The notes under the pieces were generated by a model, which did not search any database, was not told the origin of the DNA, and saw only the letters and a list, made by a program, of their open reading frames with translations. DNA of 64,000 nt, taken from Shouchella oshimensis. GTDB taxonomy: Bacteria; Bacillota; Bacilli; Bacillales; Bacillaceae_D. A program made the position numbers and the translations under genes. Shown in pieces: positions 19,360 through 28,675 of the stretch. The stretch covers positions 1,168,707 through 1,232,706 of the forward strand of contig NZ_KV917380.1 of NCBI RefSeq assembly GCF_002019765.1. Direction: 5' to 3'. Each line of letters opens with the position of its first letter. Positions within the stretch are counted from its first letter, which is position 1.

Positions 19360-20979
19360 ATGATGGAACATATAGGTTGGTTATCACTTGTCCCGCCAGT
19401 TGTGGCGTTAACATTAGTGATTATAACAAGGAAAGTATTTATATCCTTAGGGATTGCCATCTTAATAGGTGCTTTTATTGCGTATGATGGCTTGATGCAA
19501 GCAGTCGCGGGTATTTTTCAAACGGTTATTTCTTTCTTTGTTTCATTTGAAACACTCGATCAACCAAGCTTTGCTGGGGTTGTTGAATCGATGACAGAAA
19601 ACGGCATTTCCATTAATGATTGGGAATTGTATATTATGTTGTTCCTCGTCTTTTTAGGAATTGTTGCAAGTCTAATTACCTTTTCAGGCGGTGGACAAGC
19701 TTTTAGCCACTGGGCAGAAAAGCGCATTACAACGAGAAAGGGTTCGCTGTTTCTCCCATTTGCTTTAGGTCTTGTTATTTTTATTGACGACTATTTTAAT
19801 GCGTTAACAGTAGGAAACACGAGTCGACCTTTAACCGATCGTTACCGTGTTTCTCGGGCGAAGCTGTCTTATATTGTTGATTCCACCTCTGCTCCCATTT
19901 GTGTCATTGTGCCAATGTCTAGCTGGGGTGCATATATTATCGGCATTTTTGCTTCCATTTTTGCGGCGAATCAAATTATTGAATTTAGCCCTTTACAAGC
20001 TTTTATTTACACAATTCCTCTTAATTTTTATGCGTTGATTGCTCTTATTTTTATCGTACTAGTTATTGTCTTTAATATTGATGTAGGTGCAATGAAACAA
20101 CATGAAGACCGAGCAAAAAAAGAGAATCAATTAACAGATCCTGCTAAAGGTAAGGTGCCTGGTAGTTTATCAGAAGATTTAACGATGGCTAACGGGCGTG
20201 TCTCTCAATTGTTTATTCCCATTTTAGTGCTCGTAGTTGCAACAGTTGGAATGATGCTTTATACAGGAGCACAAGGGGCTAGTCATGATGGTGTAGATGT
20301 TACTGTTTTAACGGTTATGGAGTATACGGATATTGGACTATCGTTACTTATTGGAAGCGTTACTGGATTAGCCGTAACAATGGGAATGACGATTATGGCG
20401 CGACCGAATAAGAGTGATTTCGGTAAAGCTGTAAGGGCTGGCATTCAATCAATGCTACCTGCAATTGGCATTTTAGTGCTTGCTTGGACGACTATCGAGA
20501 TGATTGGCTTATTAGGTACAGGGAATTACCTAGCTTCCTTAATTGATCAATCGATTCATCCAGGATTTTTACCTGTTTTACTATTCTTAGTTGCTGCCTT
20601 TTCAGGATTAGCCACAGGTACTTCATGGGGAACATTTGGAATGCTACTTCCCATTGCAGCTCAAATTGCGGTTGTTGTGGAGCCTACGATGCTGATCCCT
20701 ATGCTTGCGGCAGTATTAGCTGGTTCTATTTTTGGAGATCATATTTCGCCTATTTCCGACACGACGATTCTGTCAGCGGCAGGTTCAGGTTCCCATCATA
20801 TGGATCATGTGATCACTCAGCTGCCTTATGCCATTCTTACAGCTGTTCTAGCATCGATTGCTTTCTTTATCCTTGGTTTTCTTGGAGCAGTTATTGCCTG
20901 GATCGTAGTCGGTATATTGCTTACTATTACTGTCTTTATACTACAACGTGTAAGCAAAAAAGAAACAGCCGCCTCATAA
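19360..20979 (+). CDS. NhaC-family antiporter, predicted lysine transporter (LysW type)
   Basis: A 539-residue membrane protein of the NhaC Na+/H+ antiporter superfamily with about twelve helices. Conserved parts include FIDDYFNALTVGNTSRPLTD and the C-terminal ATGTSWGTFGMLLPIA and GDHISPISDTTILSA blocks. The lysine riboswitch upstream indicates that it moves lysine; comparative studies of L-boxes named such NhaC-like genes lysW. Two ATGs are adjacent at the start (19360 and 19363) after AAGGAG. Plain sodium/proton exchange cannot be excluded without assay. Confidence 0.88.
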   Translation: MMEHIGWLSLVPPVVALTLVIITRKVFISLGIAILIGAFIAYDGLMQAVAGIFQTVISFFVSFETLDQPSFAGVVESMTENGISINDWELYIMLFLVFLGIVASLITFSGGGQAFSHWAEKRITTRKGSLFLPFALGLVIFIDDYFNALTVGNTSRPLTDRYRVSRAKLSYIVDSTSAPICVIVPMSSWGAYIIGIFASIFAANQIIEFSPLQAFIYTIPLNFYALIALIFIVLVIVFNIDVGAMKQHEDRAKKENQLTDPAKGKVPGSLSEDLTMANGRVSQLFIPILVLVVATVGMMLYTGAQGASHDGVDVTVLTVMEYTDIGLSLLIGSVTGLAVTMGMTIMARPNKSDFGKAVRAGIQSMLPAIGILVLAWTTIEMIGLLGTGNYLASLIDQSIHPGFLPVLLFLVAAFSGLATGTSWGTFGMLLPIAAQIAVVVEPTMLIPMLAAVLAGSIFGDHISPISDTTILSAAGSGSHHMDHVITQLPYAILTAVLASIAFFILGFLGAVIAWIVVGILLTITVFILQRVSKKETAAS

Positions 20980-21017
20980 TAAAAGCAAAGCGCATCATGC
21001 GCTTTGCTTTTATTTTT
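20979..21017. terminator. Bidirectional terminator between the lysine transporter gene and lytH
   Basis: AAAAGCAAAGCGCAT/ATGCGCTTTGCTTTT is a long perfect inverted repeat with A and T tracts at both ends. It also covers the last codons of lytH. Confidence 0.9.
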
Positions 21018-22005
21018 TGGCTTGTTTAGCCGCTCGCTCCCATTGTTTTAATGATGGGAACGGATCAAACGACCATTCAGTAATGCCATTATCTCGATAC
21101 ATGCCATAATGCAAGTGTGGTGGAAATTTTCCTTGTGTACCGGGTTTTCCATAACCGGATGAACCGCAATAACCGATTAGTTGACCAGCCTCTATGATGG
21201 TTCCTTTTTCGATTCCTTTTTCGAATCCACTTAGATGAGCGTAGTAATGATAAATATTATCTAAATCGCGAATTCCGACACGCCAACCACCATAAGGGTT
21301 CCAGCCAATTGTTTCAACAATGCCATAAGATGAAGATTGAATGGGAACTTGGTAATTAGCAAAGATGTCTGTTCCTTCATGGATGCGTCTACCACCCCAA
21401 CCTCGTCGATCTCCCCAAGTACTTCGATAACTATAATTATGATGGAGAGGCATAACGAACGCATGTTTATGAAGGTCTAACGTTTGATAATGCTGATATA
21501 CTTTTGCATGACCAGCTACAATATTAACGCTCTGTTCCCGTTGATAAAAATGCCATAATGCTATGCGGAAATCTTCTTCAGTTAAACCGTAGGATTCTAA
21601 ATAACGAGCAAGTGTATATAGAACATCTTCATCGTCTGTTAAAAGTGCCTTTCCATCCCCGTTTCCATCTAAACCGATGCCTTCAAATAGGCTTATTGTG
21701 TCTGGGCTTTCGTCATCTTGATTAGGGTTTAAAGGACCAACCCAATCTTCTTTTGCATAATAAATGGAGATAAAACCGTCTGCATCTGCTCGGTCTCGCC
21801 TCGCTTTTCGTAGACCTCGTTCATATGAGTCAACTGCAGCTAAATAATACCAAGGTACATTTGTAATGGTTTCCATTTTATGATATAACGCTTCACGTTC
21901 TGTGTATGGATTGACGGTCTCTTCCGCATGTGCATTTGGACTTATCGTATGAAAACAAAAGATAAATACGAGTATCATACTTATTGTAGATCGGAACGTA
22001 GCCAT
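21010..22005 (-). CDS. lytH: L-Ala--D-Glu endopeptidase LytH (M23 family)
   Basis: A 331-residue M23/LytM-type peptidase. A signal peptide spans about residues 1-27, ending near NAHA. The zinc site is complete: H209-x3-D213 in HEGTDIF, H257 in HYYAHL, and H297-x-H299 in PPHLHYG. In Bacillus LytH (YunA) cuts muropeptides in the spore cortex to give single L-alanine side chains. It stands divergently from lipA and next to yunB, as in B. subtilis. Confidence 0.93.
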   Translation of the reverse strand: MATFRSTISMILVFIFCFHTISPNAHAEETVNPYTEREALYHKMETITNVPWYYLAAVDSYERGLRKARRDRADADGFISIYYAKEDWVGPLNPNQDDESPDTISLFEGIGLDGNGDGKALLTDDEDVLYTLARYLESYGLTEEDFRIALWHFYQREQSVNIVAGHAKVYQHYQTLDLHKHAFVMPLHHNYSYRSTWGDRRGWGGRRIHEGTDIFANYQVPIQSSSYGIVETIGWNPYGGWRVGIRDLDNIYHYYAHLSGFEKGIEKGTIIEAGQLIGYCGSSGYGKPGTQGKFPPHLHYGMYRDNGITEWSFDPFPSLKQWERAAKQAKK

Positions 22006-22178
22006 TTGTATCCTCCTTCGTAGGCTTTTGCTTAGTTTCCTACTGTCGAAGAAAAAAATTACAACAAAAACTTGCCATTTTGTGTAGAAATTTTGTTAAT
22101 CGCCATTGGTCAATGATGGAAAAGCATGTTACGATTAATTAGAAAAAAAGAATTTTCCCAAAGAAGGGACGTTTTTGA

Positions 22179-23105
22179 ATGGCAGAGAAAAATGATACAC
22201 ATGTTCGTAAACCAGATTGGTTAAAAATTAAACTCAATACTAATGAATCGTATACAGGATTAAAAAAAATGATGCGAGAAAAAAAGCTACATACGGTTTG
22301 TGAAGAAGCGCGTTGTCCTAACATTCATGAGTGTTGGGCTGTACGAAAAACAGCAACATTCATGATATTAGGAGATATCTGCACACGAGGGTGCCGTTTT
22401 TGTGCTGTTAAAACGGGTTTACCGACAGAATTAGACCTTGAAGAGCCGGAGCGTGTAGCAGATTCAGTGGAAACGATGGGCCTTAAGCATGTTGTTATCA
22501 CTGCAGTTGCTCGTGATGATCTAAAGGATGGTGGGGCTTTTGTATTTGCAGAGACTGTACGAGCGATTCGTCGCAAAAATCCATTCTGCACAATTGAAGT
22601 ATTACCGTCGGATATGCTTGGAAATGAACAAAGTTTACAAACGTTAATGGACGCTAGACCGAACATTATGAATCACAATATTGAAACAGTTCGCCGTCTA
22701 ACGCCAAAAGTACGTGCGCGAGCAAAATATGATCGCACATTAGAATTTTTAAGTCGAGCAAAAGCGATGCATGCAGATATCCCAACGAAGTCAAGCCTTA
22801 TGATCGGTCTTGGTGAAACAAAAGAAGAAATCATTGAAACGATGGATGATTTGCGTGCAAATGATGTTGATATATTGACAATTGGTCAATATTTGCAACC
22901 AACTAAAAAACACCTTAAAGTAATAAAGTATTACCATCCTGATGAGTTTGCTGAACTAAAAGAAATTGCGTTAAGTAAGGGATTTAGTCATTGTGAAGCT
23001 GGTCCACTAGTGCGTTCTTCTTATCATGCCGATGAGCAAGTAAACCAAGCGCAAGTTAACATGGAAGCAAAAAAAGTTCAAAATGAAACACATATTCACA
23101 ATTAA
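22179..23105 (+). CDS. lipA: Lipoyl synthase LipA
   Basis: Radical SAM enzyme, 308 residues, that inserts two sulfurs into protein-bound octanoyl groups. Both iron-sulfur sites are visible: the auxiliary cluster C41/C46/C52 in [12 protein letters not shown] and the radical SAM cluster C68-x3-C72-x2-C75 in [21 protein letters not shown] near the end is the conserved C-terminal loop. It relies on the Fe-S assembly genes in this window and serves GcvH. Confidence 0.98.
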   Translation: MAEKNDTHVRKPDWLKIKLNTNESYTGLKKMMREKKLHTVCEEARCPNIHECWAVRKTATFMILGDICTRGCRFCAVKTGLPTELDLEEPERVADSVETMGLKHVVITAVARDDLKDGGAFVFAETVRAIRRKNPFCTIEVLPSDMLGNEQSLQTLMDARPNIMNHNIETVRRLTPKVRARAKYDRTLEFLSRAKAMHADIPTKSSLMIGLGETKEEIIETMDDLRANDVDILTIGQYLQPTKKHLKVIKYYHPDEFAELKEIALSKGFSHCEAGPLVRSSYHADEQVNQAQVNMEAKKVQNETHIHN

Positions 23106-23111
23106 ATTGCT

Positions 23112-23146
23112 AAGAAAGAACCATGCGGAAAGCATGGTTCTTTCTT
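23112..23146. terminator. Bidirectional terminator between lipA and yutC
   Basis: AGAAAGAACCATGC/GCATGGTTCTTTCT perfect inverted repeat with a four-base loop, between convergent genes. Confidence 0.9.
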
Positions 23147-23750
23147 ACTGTTGTTCCCGTAAGGCTTTTTGTTTGTCTCGCATAATATCCATATCTTCAT
23201 CCATACCTAGATCAACATCACCTTGAGGGTCTTGCTTAAGTTCTTCAATGGTATCTTCTAATAAAGAAGCATAATCAGCATTTCCGGCAGTCATATTCTG
23301 ATATCGTTCAATATCCTTTATATGCGAAGGATCATTAGACACATACACATCGTAAAAGCTAGGAACGACTGACAGCGCAGTACGTTTCACCTGATCCGCA
23401 ACCATGTTATCTTTTTCGTTATCCTGCTGATCATAAACGGCAAGCACATATTTATCAGTAACAAGGACGGCTGCTTCCTCAATGGCAGGATTGTCAACAA
23501 TCATTCGTGAGATGCCTTCCGCTAACATATCACGGTTCACGACTAAAGCGCCTGCTTGGTCGTTATTATGCTGCATCTCCTCGTAAGTGTGGCGAGAAAA
23601 ACCGTAGCCACGTTCCATTAGATTTGAATCATATTCTGTCCCACGTGCGGTTTGCTGTGCTTCATTTGTTTGATACATTCCTTGTTGTGACGTTTGATTA
23701 CATGCTGTTAACATACTGACGGCAACAAGTAGCGTCATGACAATCCTCAT
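23145..23750 (-). CDS. yutC: YhcN/YlaJ-family sporulation lipoprotein YutC
   Basis: A 201-residue lipoprotein with signal peptide ending LTAC (C17). The start used is ATG 23750, where GGGGGA lies at proper distance; a longer frame adds 16 residues without a signal. The domain matches YhcN/YlaJ spore lipoproteins: YAVLV-like VLVTDKYVLAVYD and VKRTALSVVPSFYDVYVSNDP. Members are found in spore membranes and influence germination. The C-terminus is acidic and rich in Asp and Met. Confidence 0.85.
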   Translation of the reverse strand: MRIVMTLLVAVSMLTACNQTSQQGMYQTNEAQQTARGTEYDSNLMERGYGFSRHTYEEMQHNNDQAGALVVNRDMLAEGISRMIVDNPAIEEAAVLVTDKYVLAVYDQQDNEKDNMVADQVKRTALSVVPSFYDVYVSNDPSHIKDIERYQNMTAGNADYASLLEDTIEELKQDPQGDVDLGMDEDMDIMRDKQKALREQQ

Positions 23751-23920
23751 GATAATCCCCCATTTTATAAATAGTCTTGCTCTTTTACTATTCCACATGG
23801 GTCATTAAACTAGTGGTAACAAATAATGGGTTGAGAAAGAGGAAAGACTACAGAGAAATGTGAGCAAATATGTTAAACTAAGGCTAGAACTTTTTGAAGA
23901 AGTGAATTGAGGTGGTTTAG

Positions 23921-24196
23921 ATGTTAACCATTTGTGGCCAACATTATGAAGTTGTTCAAGACGAAAAAGAAGGCTGGGACGAAGAAGCTTTTAAAGCACG
24001 TTACAGCGATGTCTTAACAAAATACGATTACATTGTCGGTGATTGGGGTTACAATCAACTTCGTCTTCGTGGTTTTTTCGAAGACAAAAATAAAAAATCA
24101 ACGTTTGATAAAAAAATAAGTACGCTACCTGATTATTTGTATGAATACTGTAATTTTGGCTGTGCCTATTTTGTTGTGAAACGAGTTAATAATTAA
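23921..24196 (+). CDS. yutD: DUF1027 family protein YutD
   Basis: A 91-residue cytosolic protein of the YutD (DUF1027) family. Conserved pieces are YDYIVGDWGYNQLRLRGFFE and the C-terminal YLYEYCNFGCAYFVV. Slightly shorter than B. subtilis YutD. Function unknown. Confidence 0.85.
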   Translation: MLTICGQHYEVVQDEKEGWDEEAFKARYSDVLTKYDYIVGDWGYNQLRLRGFFEDKNKKSTFDKKISTLPDYLYEYCNFGCAYFVVKRVNN

Positions 24197-24234
24197 GAAA
24201 AAAGCTCATCGACTAAGCCGACAAGCTATATAGG

Positions 24235-24480
24235 TTACTCATCATGAGTTGGGTGGTGGCTTGGATACTTTCGTGGCTGATGAGCGTGTTGATCTTTGTC
24301 ATTATAATTAAAAGCACTATATTCTCGCTGATCCTTTTCCCACGGTGTTGATTTATTTTCAACTGGAGTATCTTTATGAATGGGTGAACCATAAGGCCCT
24401 TCAGGAGTTGCTTCTGGAACAATATATTGATGAGAAGCTTCTACATTTTTGAAGTCATGGTAGTCGTCTTTTTTTGCCAT
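24235..24480 (-). CDS. Hypothetical hydrophilic protein, 81 residues
   Basis: An 81-residue, strongly hydrophilic protein starting MAKKDDYHDFKN, rich in histidine, proline and charged residues, with no predicted secondary structure elements that stand out. The start at 24480 is well supported by AAAGGAGGAG. It is divergent from yutE. Composition resembles small spore or cytosolic proteins of bacilli, but I do not recognise the family. Confidence 0.65.
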   Translation of the reverse strand: MAKKDDYHDFKNVEASHQYIVPEATPEGPYGSPIHKDTPVENKSTPWEKDQREYSAFNYNDKDQHAHQPRKYPSHHPTHDE

Positions 24481-24550
24481 TCGATCTCCTCCTTTAAGAA
24501 CATTATGCCCAGAAGCGAGAGAAAACATAAAACGATCAGGAGGAATGATT

Positions 24551-24997
24551 GTGTATTTTGTTGACAGAAAACGGATTGAACAAGTTCTTACATACATGGA
24601 AGAGGTAACGCAATATATAGAGTCTGAACCGTTACTAACGGATAAAAAAAGTGGACTTGCTCTTGAGCGTGCCGTAGCCGTTTTAATTGAATCCATCATT
24701 GATGTAGGGAATCAGCTCATTGATGGCTTTATTATGCGTGATCCTGGAGGGTACGAAGATATTATTGATATCCTCGAGGATGAAACCGTTATTACTGGCC
24801 AAGAGTGTGTTGAATTGAAAAGAATCATCCAGTTACGAAAAACACTTGCGTACGAATACACGACAATTGATCATCATCAGCTTTATCAAACGGTAACTGA
24901 GCAGCTAAAAGGGGTAAAGCATTTTCCACAAGCTGTCCGAGTGTATTTAAAAAATGAATTAGGCGTCATTACAGCCTTTCTTCCGGAGGAACAATAA
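24551..24997 (+). CDS. yutE: HepT/DUF86-like HEPN protein YutE
   Basis: A 148-residue all-helical HEPN-domain protein. GTG 24551 is chosen because AGGAGG lies seven bases before it, and the resulting MYFVDR N-terminus is typical of YutE. In HepT RNases the active motif is Rx4HxY; here it reads R96-KTLA-Y101-E-Y103, so the histidine is a tyrosine and RNase activity is unlikely. No nucleotidyltransferase antitoxin gene is next to it. It precedes yutF by two bases, indicating co-expression. Confidence 0.82.
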   Translation: MYFVDRKRIEQVLTYMEEVTQYIESEPLLTDKKSGLALERAVAVLIESIIDVGNQLIDGFIMRDPGGYEDIIDILEDETVITGQECVELKRIIQLRKTLAYEYTTIDHHQLYQTVTEQLKGVKHFPQAVRVYLKNELGVITAFLPEEQ

Positions 24998-24999
24998 AG

Positions 25000-25764
25000 A
25001 TGTTCAACCAGTATGAAAGTTATTTGTTTGATTTAGATGGCACTGTTTACAATGGCGAAAAACCAATCGATAGCGCCATTTCGTTTATTACTAAACTGAA
25101 TCAAAAGGGAATTCCGTATGGCTTTATTACAAATAATTCAACAAAAACACCAGAACAAGTAGCCGATAAGCTTCGCAAGTTTGGTCTTCATGTGGAAGCA
25201 AATCAAGTTGTAACATCTGCTTTAGCAACGGCTCTCTATGTAAAGAAAAATGTAAAAGAAGCCCGCGTGTTTATTATTGGAGAAATAGGGTTAGAAACGG
25301 CTTTTTCGTCATTTAATAAAGATCACATGAAGCCAGATGCCGTTATTATTGGCCTTGATCGACACATCACTTACGAGAAGATGAGTCAAGCCGCTCGATT
25401 AGTAAGAGAAGGAGCTCTTTTCATTGCCACAAATCCAGATCGCATGCTGCCGTCTGCAAATGGGCTTGTCTGTGGAAATGGCGCAATCGTTGCTGCCATT
25501 TCCTATGCTGCGCAGAAAGAGCCGATAACAATTGGAAAGCCAAATAAAGAAATTATTACATTGGCATTAGAGCAGCTCCAGTTTCAAAAAGATAAAACTA
25601 TTTTAGTTGGCGACAATTATGAAACAGACATTATGACAGGTATTCATGCAGGTATGTCTACTTTGCACGTAAAGACAGGCGTGACCCTCGATTGTTCCAA
25701 CTTTGAAAAACAACCAACTTTTTCAATTTCCTCATTAGATCGCTGGCAATTGGAAGAAGTTTAG
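25000..25764 (+). CDS. yutF: HAD-superfamily phosphatase YutF (NagD-like)
   Basis: A 254-residue HAD hydrolase of the NagD class. Motif I is DLDGT (D11, D13), motif II is ITNNS, and motif IV appears as LVGDNYETDIMTG near the C-terminus. The large C2B cap between them (about 85-185) is typical of NagD/PLP phosphatase-like enzymes. It should hydrolyse small phosphorylated metabolites; the exact substrate is not evident. Confidence 0.9.
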   Translation: MFNQYESYLFDLDGTVYNGEKPIDSAISFITKLNQKGIPYGFITNNSTKTPEQVADKLRKFGLHVEANQVVTSALATALYVKKNVKEARVFIIGEIGLETAFSSFNKDHMKPDAVIIGLDRHITYEKMSQAARLVREGALFIATNPDRMLPSANGLVCGNGAIVAAISYAAQKEPITIGKPNKEIITLALEQLQFQKDKTILVGDNYETDIMTGIHAGMSTLHVKTGVTLDCSNFEKQPTFSISSLDRWQLEEV

Positions 25765-25771
25765 TAAAGAG

Positions 25772-25811
25772 AAGACGATTTCCTTCACTAGATGGGAAAT
25801 CGTCTTTTTTT
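25772..25811. terminator. Bidirectional terminator between yutF and yutG
   Basis: AGACGATTTCC/GGGAAATCGTCT stem with a T tract after it, between convergent genes. Confidence 0.85.
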
Positions 25812-25839
25812 CACTTATCGGGCGTATGTGAGGTTTGTT

Positions 25840-26322
25840 TTATTCTGTGTTGGCTTCTCGGTGAGCTAAACGGCTTGATGCTGCAGCGGCAATGGCACCA
25901 ACAATGTCATCTAAAAACGTGTGACATAAAGGCGAATGCTTATTGTTTAACTTTTTAATAATGCCAGGTTTCATTTTATCCACGTAACCATAGTTGGTAA
26001 ACCCAATTGACCCATAAACATTCACGATGGATAAAGCAATGATTTCATCAATTCCGTATAAACCTTCATCTCTTGCTAAAATGGATTGGAGTGGTTCATC
26101 CAGGAGCTTCTTCTCTGTTAATTTATCAAGTTGAATACCAGTGATAATCGCATTCTGAACTTCTCTTTTTGATAATACTCGATCAATATTTTCAATACAT
26201 GCTTCCATTGTTAAAGAAGGGTGGTAATAGCTTTGTAACTCATAAACAAGTTCTGCGATTTCCTCTATTGAAACGCCTCGTTCCACTAAAAGATCCCGCG
26301 CCGTTCTTTCGACAGAATCCAT
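25840..26322 (-). CDS. yutG: PgpA-related protein YutG
   Basis: A 160-residue protein of the phosphatidylglycerophosphatase A-related (YutG) family. The start at 26322 has GGGGGA upstream; a longer frame to 26382 lacks one. GVSIEEIAELVYELQSYYHPSLT and FLDDIVGAIAAAASSRL are the family blocks, the latter matching the end of PgpA. It lacks the membrane helices of true PgpA and the phosphatase role is uncertain. Confidence 0.82.
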   Translation of the reverse strand: MDSVERTARDLLVERGVSIEEIAELVYELQSYYHPSLTMEACIENIDRVLSKREVQNAIITGIQLDKLTEKKLLDEPLQSILARDEGLYGIDEIIALSIVNVYGSIGFTNYGYVDKMKPGIIKKLNNKHSPLCHTFLDDIVGAIAAAASSRLAHREANTE

Positions 26323-26439
26323 ATGATCCCCCATCTCTCTTGCGTGAGTAAGTCGTTCCTTATAGTTTACGTTGTCATACACATTTTATGCGATTAGGTC
26401 ATAGACTAGTAAAGACTACATAAGAGAGGAGGCATGTTC

Positions 26440-27486
26440 ATGCTTGAACGCAATTTGTATGATCATTATAAATTGTACTGTACGGAACGATTTTCAATTG
26501 GAGAGTTTGAAGGGTTTCAGGCAAATCAAGAATCCTATTTAATTATTCCGAAGGACGAACTGCAGATGGAGGAGTCGCAAATGCTTGCCTTCTCTGAATA
26601 TATGAGAAGTGTTGGTGATGATTCAGTACTTGAACTGGTTCAAAATCGTTCGAATCAGCCCTCCACTCTGATTGATGGTTCTGAAGTGTATGTATTTAAA
26701 ATTCCCAATGTTCGAGAGGACCGGAGTGTACGCATTCGTTCCACGCAAGATTTAGGAGGACAACTTCGTGATTGGCATGTAAAAGGTCAGCAAGGTGCTG
26801 TGAACTGGACAACGTTGACAACTGGTCGTTGGCCAACCATTTGGGAACAGCGTCTAGAACAACTTGAAAATTGGTATGCGCAAAAACGAGCAACTGGACC
26901 GACCTCAACAACAGATGAAGTGTTTTTATATACGTATCCTTACTTTATGGGCGTAACGGAAAACGCCATCCAATACGCTGTAGACACAGAGCTAGATATT
27001 CCAATGGAACCAAGGGATAGTGGCACGATCTGTCATAGCCGTTTTAAAGACACATCGTGGTTAAAAGTATCAGAGAGTGGCCAAATTATTAAGCTGCCAA
27101 CAACGTTTTTGTTTGATCATCCAGCTCGTGATTTAGCTGAATGGATTCGCGATCGGCGTGTACAGCCTGAGGAAAGACATTCACAGATGAAACAAGCGAT
27201 TTCTCTTTTTTTAAGAGGATACGAAGAAACACAGGTGTTATCTCGCTATTCTTGGCAGTTAATGTATGCTCGTTTGCTTTTTCCACTTTACTATTTTGAA
27301 TTAATCGAACAATATTACAGAGCGCAAATGCCACAAGAGCAGCTTCAATTTGCTTCCGATATTGAGTCATTTCTCGACAAAGAAAAAGAAAATGGCGCTT
27401 TCTTAAATGAGCTAGCAGAAGAAGCCAAACTTCATCGCTACCAGTCTATTCCAGAATTAGATTGGATCATTGGTCAAAAAATTTGA
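26440..27486 (+). CDS. yutH: Spore coat-associated protein YutH
   Basis: A 348-residue protein of the CotS/YutH family, which has a protein-kinase-like (choline kinase type) fold. GGAGG is seven bases before ATG 26440; the ATG six bases upstream is too close. DLAEWIRDRR and YSWQLMYARLLFPLYYFELIEQ are typical family blocks. The kinase HxD motif is degenerate (FDHPARDLAEW), so activity is uncertain. Expected in the mother cell and on the spore coat. Confidence 0.82.
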   Translation: MLERNLYDHYKLYCTERFSIGEFEGFQANQESYLIIPKDELQMEESQMLAFSEYMRSVGDDSVLELVQNRSNQPSTLIDGSEVYVFKIPNVREDRSVRIRSTQDLGGQLRDWHVKGQQGAVNWTTLTTGRWPTIWEQRLEQLENWYAQKRATGPTSTTDEVFLYTYPYFMGVTENAIQYAVDTELDIPMEPRDSGTICHSRFKDTSWLKVSESGQIIKLPTTFLFDHPARDLAEWIRDRRVQPEERHSQMKQAISLFLRGYEETQVLSRYSWQLMYARLLFPLYYFELIEQYYRAQMPQEQLQFASDIESFLDKEKENGAFLNELAEEAKLHRYQSIPELDWIIGQKI

Positions 27487-27611
27487 ATTTTCCACTTGAA
27501 AAGCATCCCAACTGACGATATAATGTCCATTATATAAAGACAATAGTTCTTCTGGAAAAGACTAATTGGTTTTAGCCAAGACCAGAGGGATAAGGAGTGG
27601 GGTAGTTGTTG

Positions 27612-28673
27612 ATGTGGAAGGGTTTATTGCAAGAATATAAGGCTTATTTACCTGTGCAAGATCAAACACCTAAGCTTTCTCTTGGAGAAGGAAATACACC
27701 ACTCGTTCATTTTGAACGTTTATCTGAGCGATTGGGCATTGATTTGTACGGAAAGCATGAAGGTGTTAATCCAACAGGCTCGTTTAAAGATAGAGGCATG
27801 GTGATGGCAGTCGCAAAAGCCGTTGAAAAAGGCAAGACCGCTATTATGTGTGCTTCAACAGGAAATACTGCTGCATCGGCTGCAGCATATGGAGCGAAAG
27901 CAGGACTAAAGGTATTTGTTGTTATTCCTAAAGGGAAAATTGCTCAAGGTAAACTAGCTCAAGCGGTGATGTTAGGTGCGGAAGTAATTGAAGTGGATGG
28001 GAACTTTGATCAAGCATTAAAAACTGTAAGAGAAGTAACCGAGGATTCGTCCATTGAACTTGTAAACTCTGTTAATCCATATCGATTGCAAGGTCAAAAA
28101 ACAAGTGCTTTTGAAATTTGTGATCAATTAGGTTCAGCTCCAGATGTGCTGGCTATCCCAGTAGGAAATGCAGGGAATATTTCTGCTTATTGGTTAGGGT
28201 TTAAAGAATACCATCAACGATTTCAAACTGGCTTACCTAAACTATTTGGCTTTCAAGCAGAAGGGGCAGCGCCGATTGTTCGAAATAAAATCATCGACAA
28301 TCCTGAGACGATTGCGACTGCGATTCGTATCGGCAATCCAGCAAGTTGGTCAACAGCAACACTCGCAGCGAAAGAATCACTAGGGTTGATTGATATGGTG
28401 TCGGATGAAGAAATTATTGAAGCATACCAAGAACTGGCGAAAAATGAAGGCATTTTTGCGGAGCCAGGGTCATGTGCTTCAATTGCCGGAATCAAAAAAG
28501 CTGTTGCAAATGGTCAACTTTCTAAAGGATCAAAAGTGGTTGCTGTATTAACTGGAAATGGGTTAAAAGATCCTGTCACAGCGATGGATGTATCACCGTC
28601 TGAGCGAGTGGTACTGGATCAAACAAGTGAAGCATTTAAAGCGTATCTGCATGGAAAAGAAATGGTGGTGTAA
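27612..28673 (+). CDS. thrC: Threonine synthase ThrC
   Basis: PLP-dependent enzyme converting O-phosphohomoserine to threonine; 353 residues from ATG 27612, giving the MWKGL start known from Bacillus. Two TTG codons just upstream (27606, 27609) are alternatives. The PLP lysine is K59 in [22 protein letters not shown] and [12 protein letters not shown] bind the cofactor phosphate. thrB follows after two bases. The hom gene that usually precedes thrC in Bacillus is absent here. Confidence 0.97.
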   Translation: MWKGLLQEYKAYLPVQDQTPKLSLGEGNTPLVHFERLSERLGIDLYGKHEGVNPTGSFKDRGMVMAVAKAVEKGKTAIMCASTGNTAASAAAYGAKAGLKVFVVIPKGKIAQGKLAQAVMLGAEVIEVDGNFDQALKTVREVTEDSSIELVNSVNPYRLQGQKTSAFEICDQLGSAPDVLAIPVGNAGNISAYWLGFKEYHQRFQTGLPKLFGFQAEGAAPIVRNKIIDNPETIATAIRIGNPASWSTATLAAKESLGLIDMVSDEEIIEAYQELAKNEGIFAEPGSCASIAGIKKAVANGQLSKGSKVVAVLTGNGLKDPVTAMDVSPSERVVLDQTSEAFKAYLHGKEMVV

Positions 28674-28675
28674 CA

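Noticed and set aside
27487-27611. T-box or threonine attenuator before thrC
   Set aside because: The region is too short for a T-box and shows only a weak TGGTTTT/AAGACCA stem without a T run.
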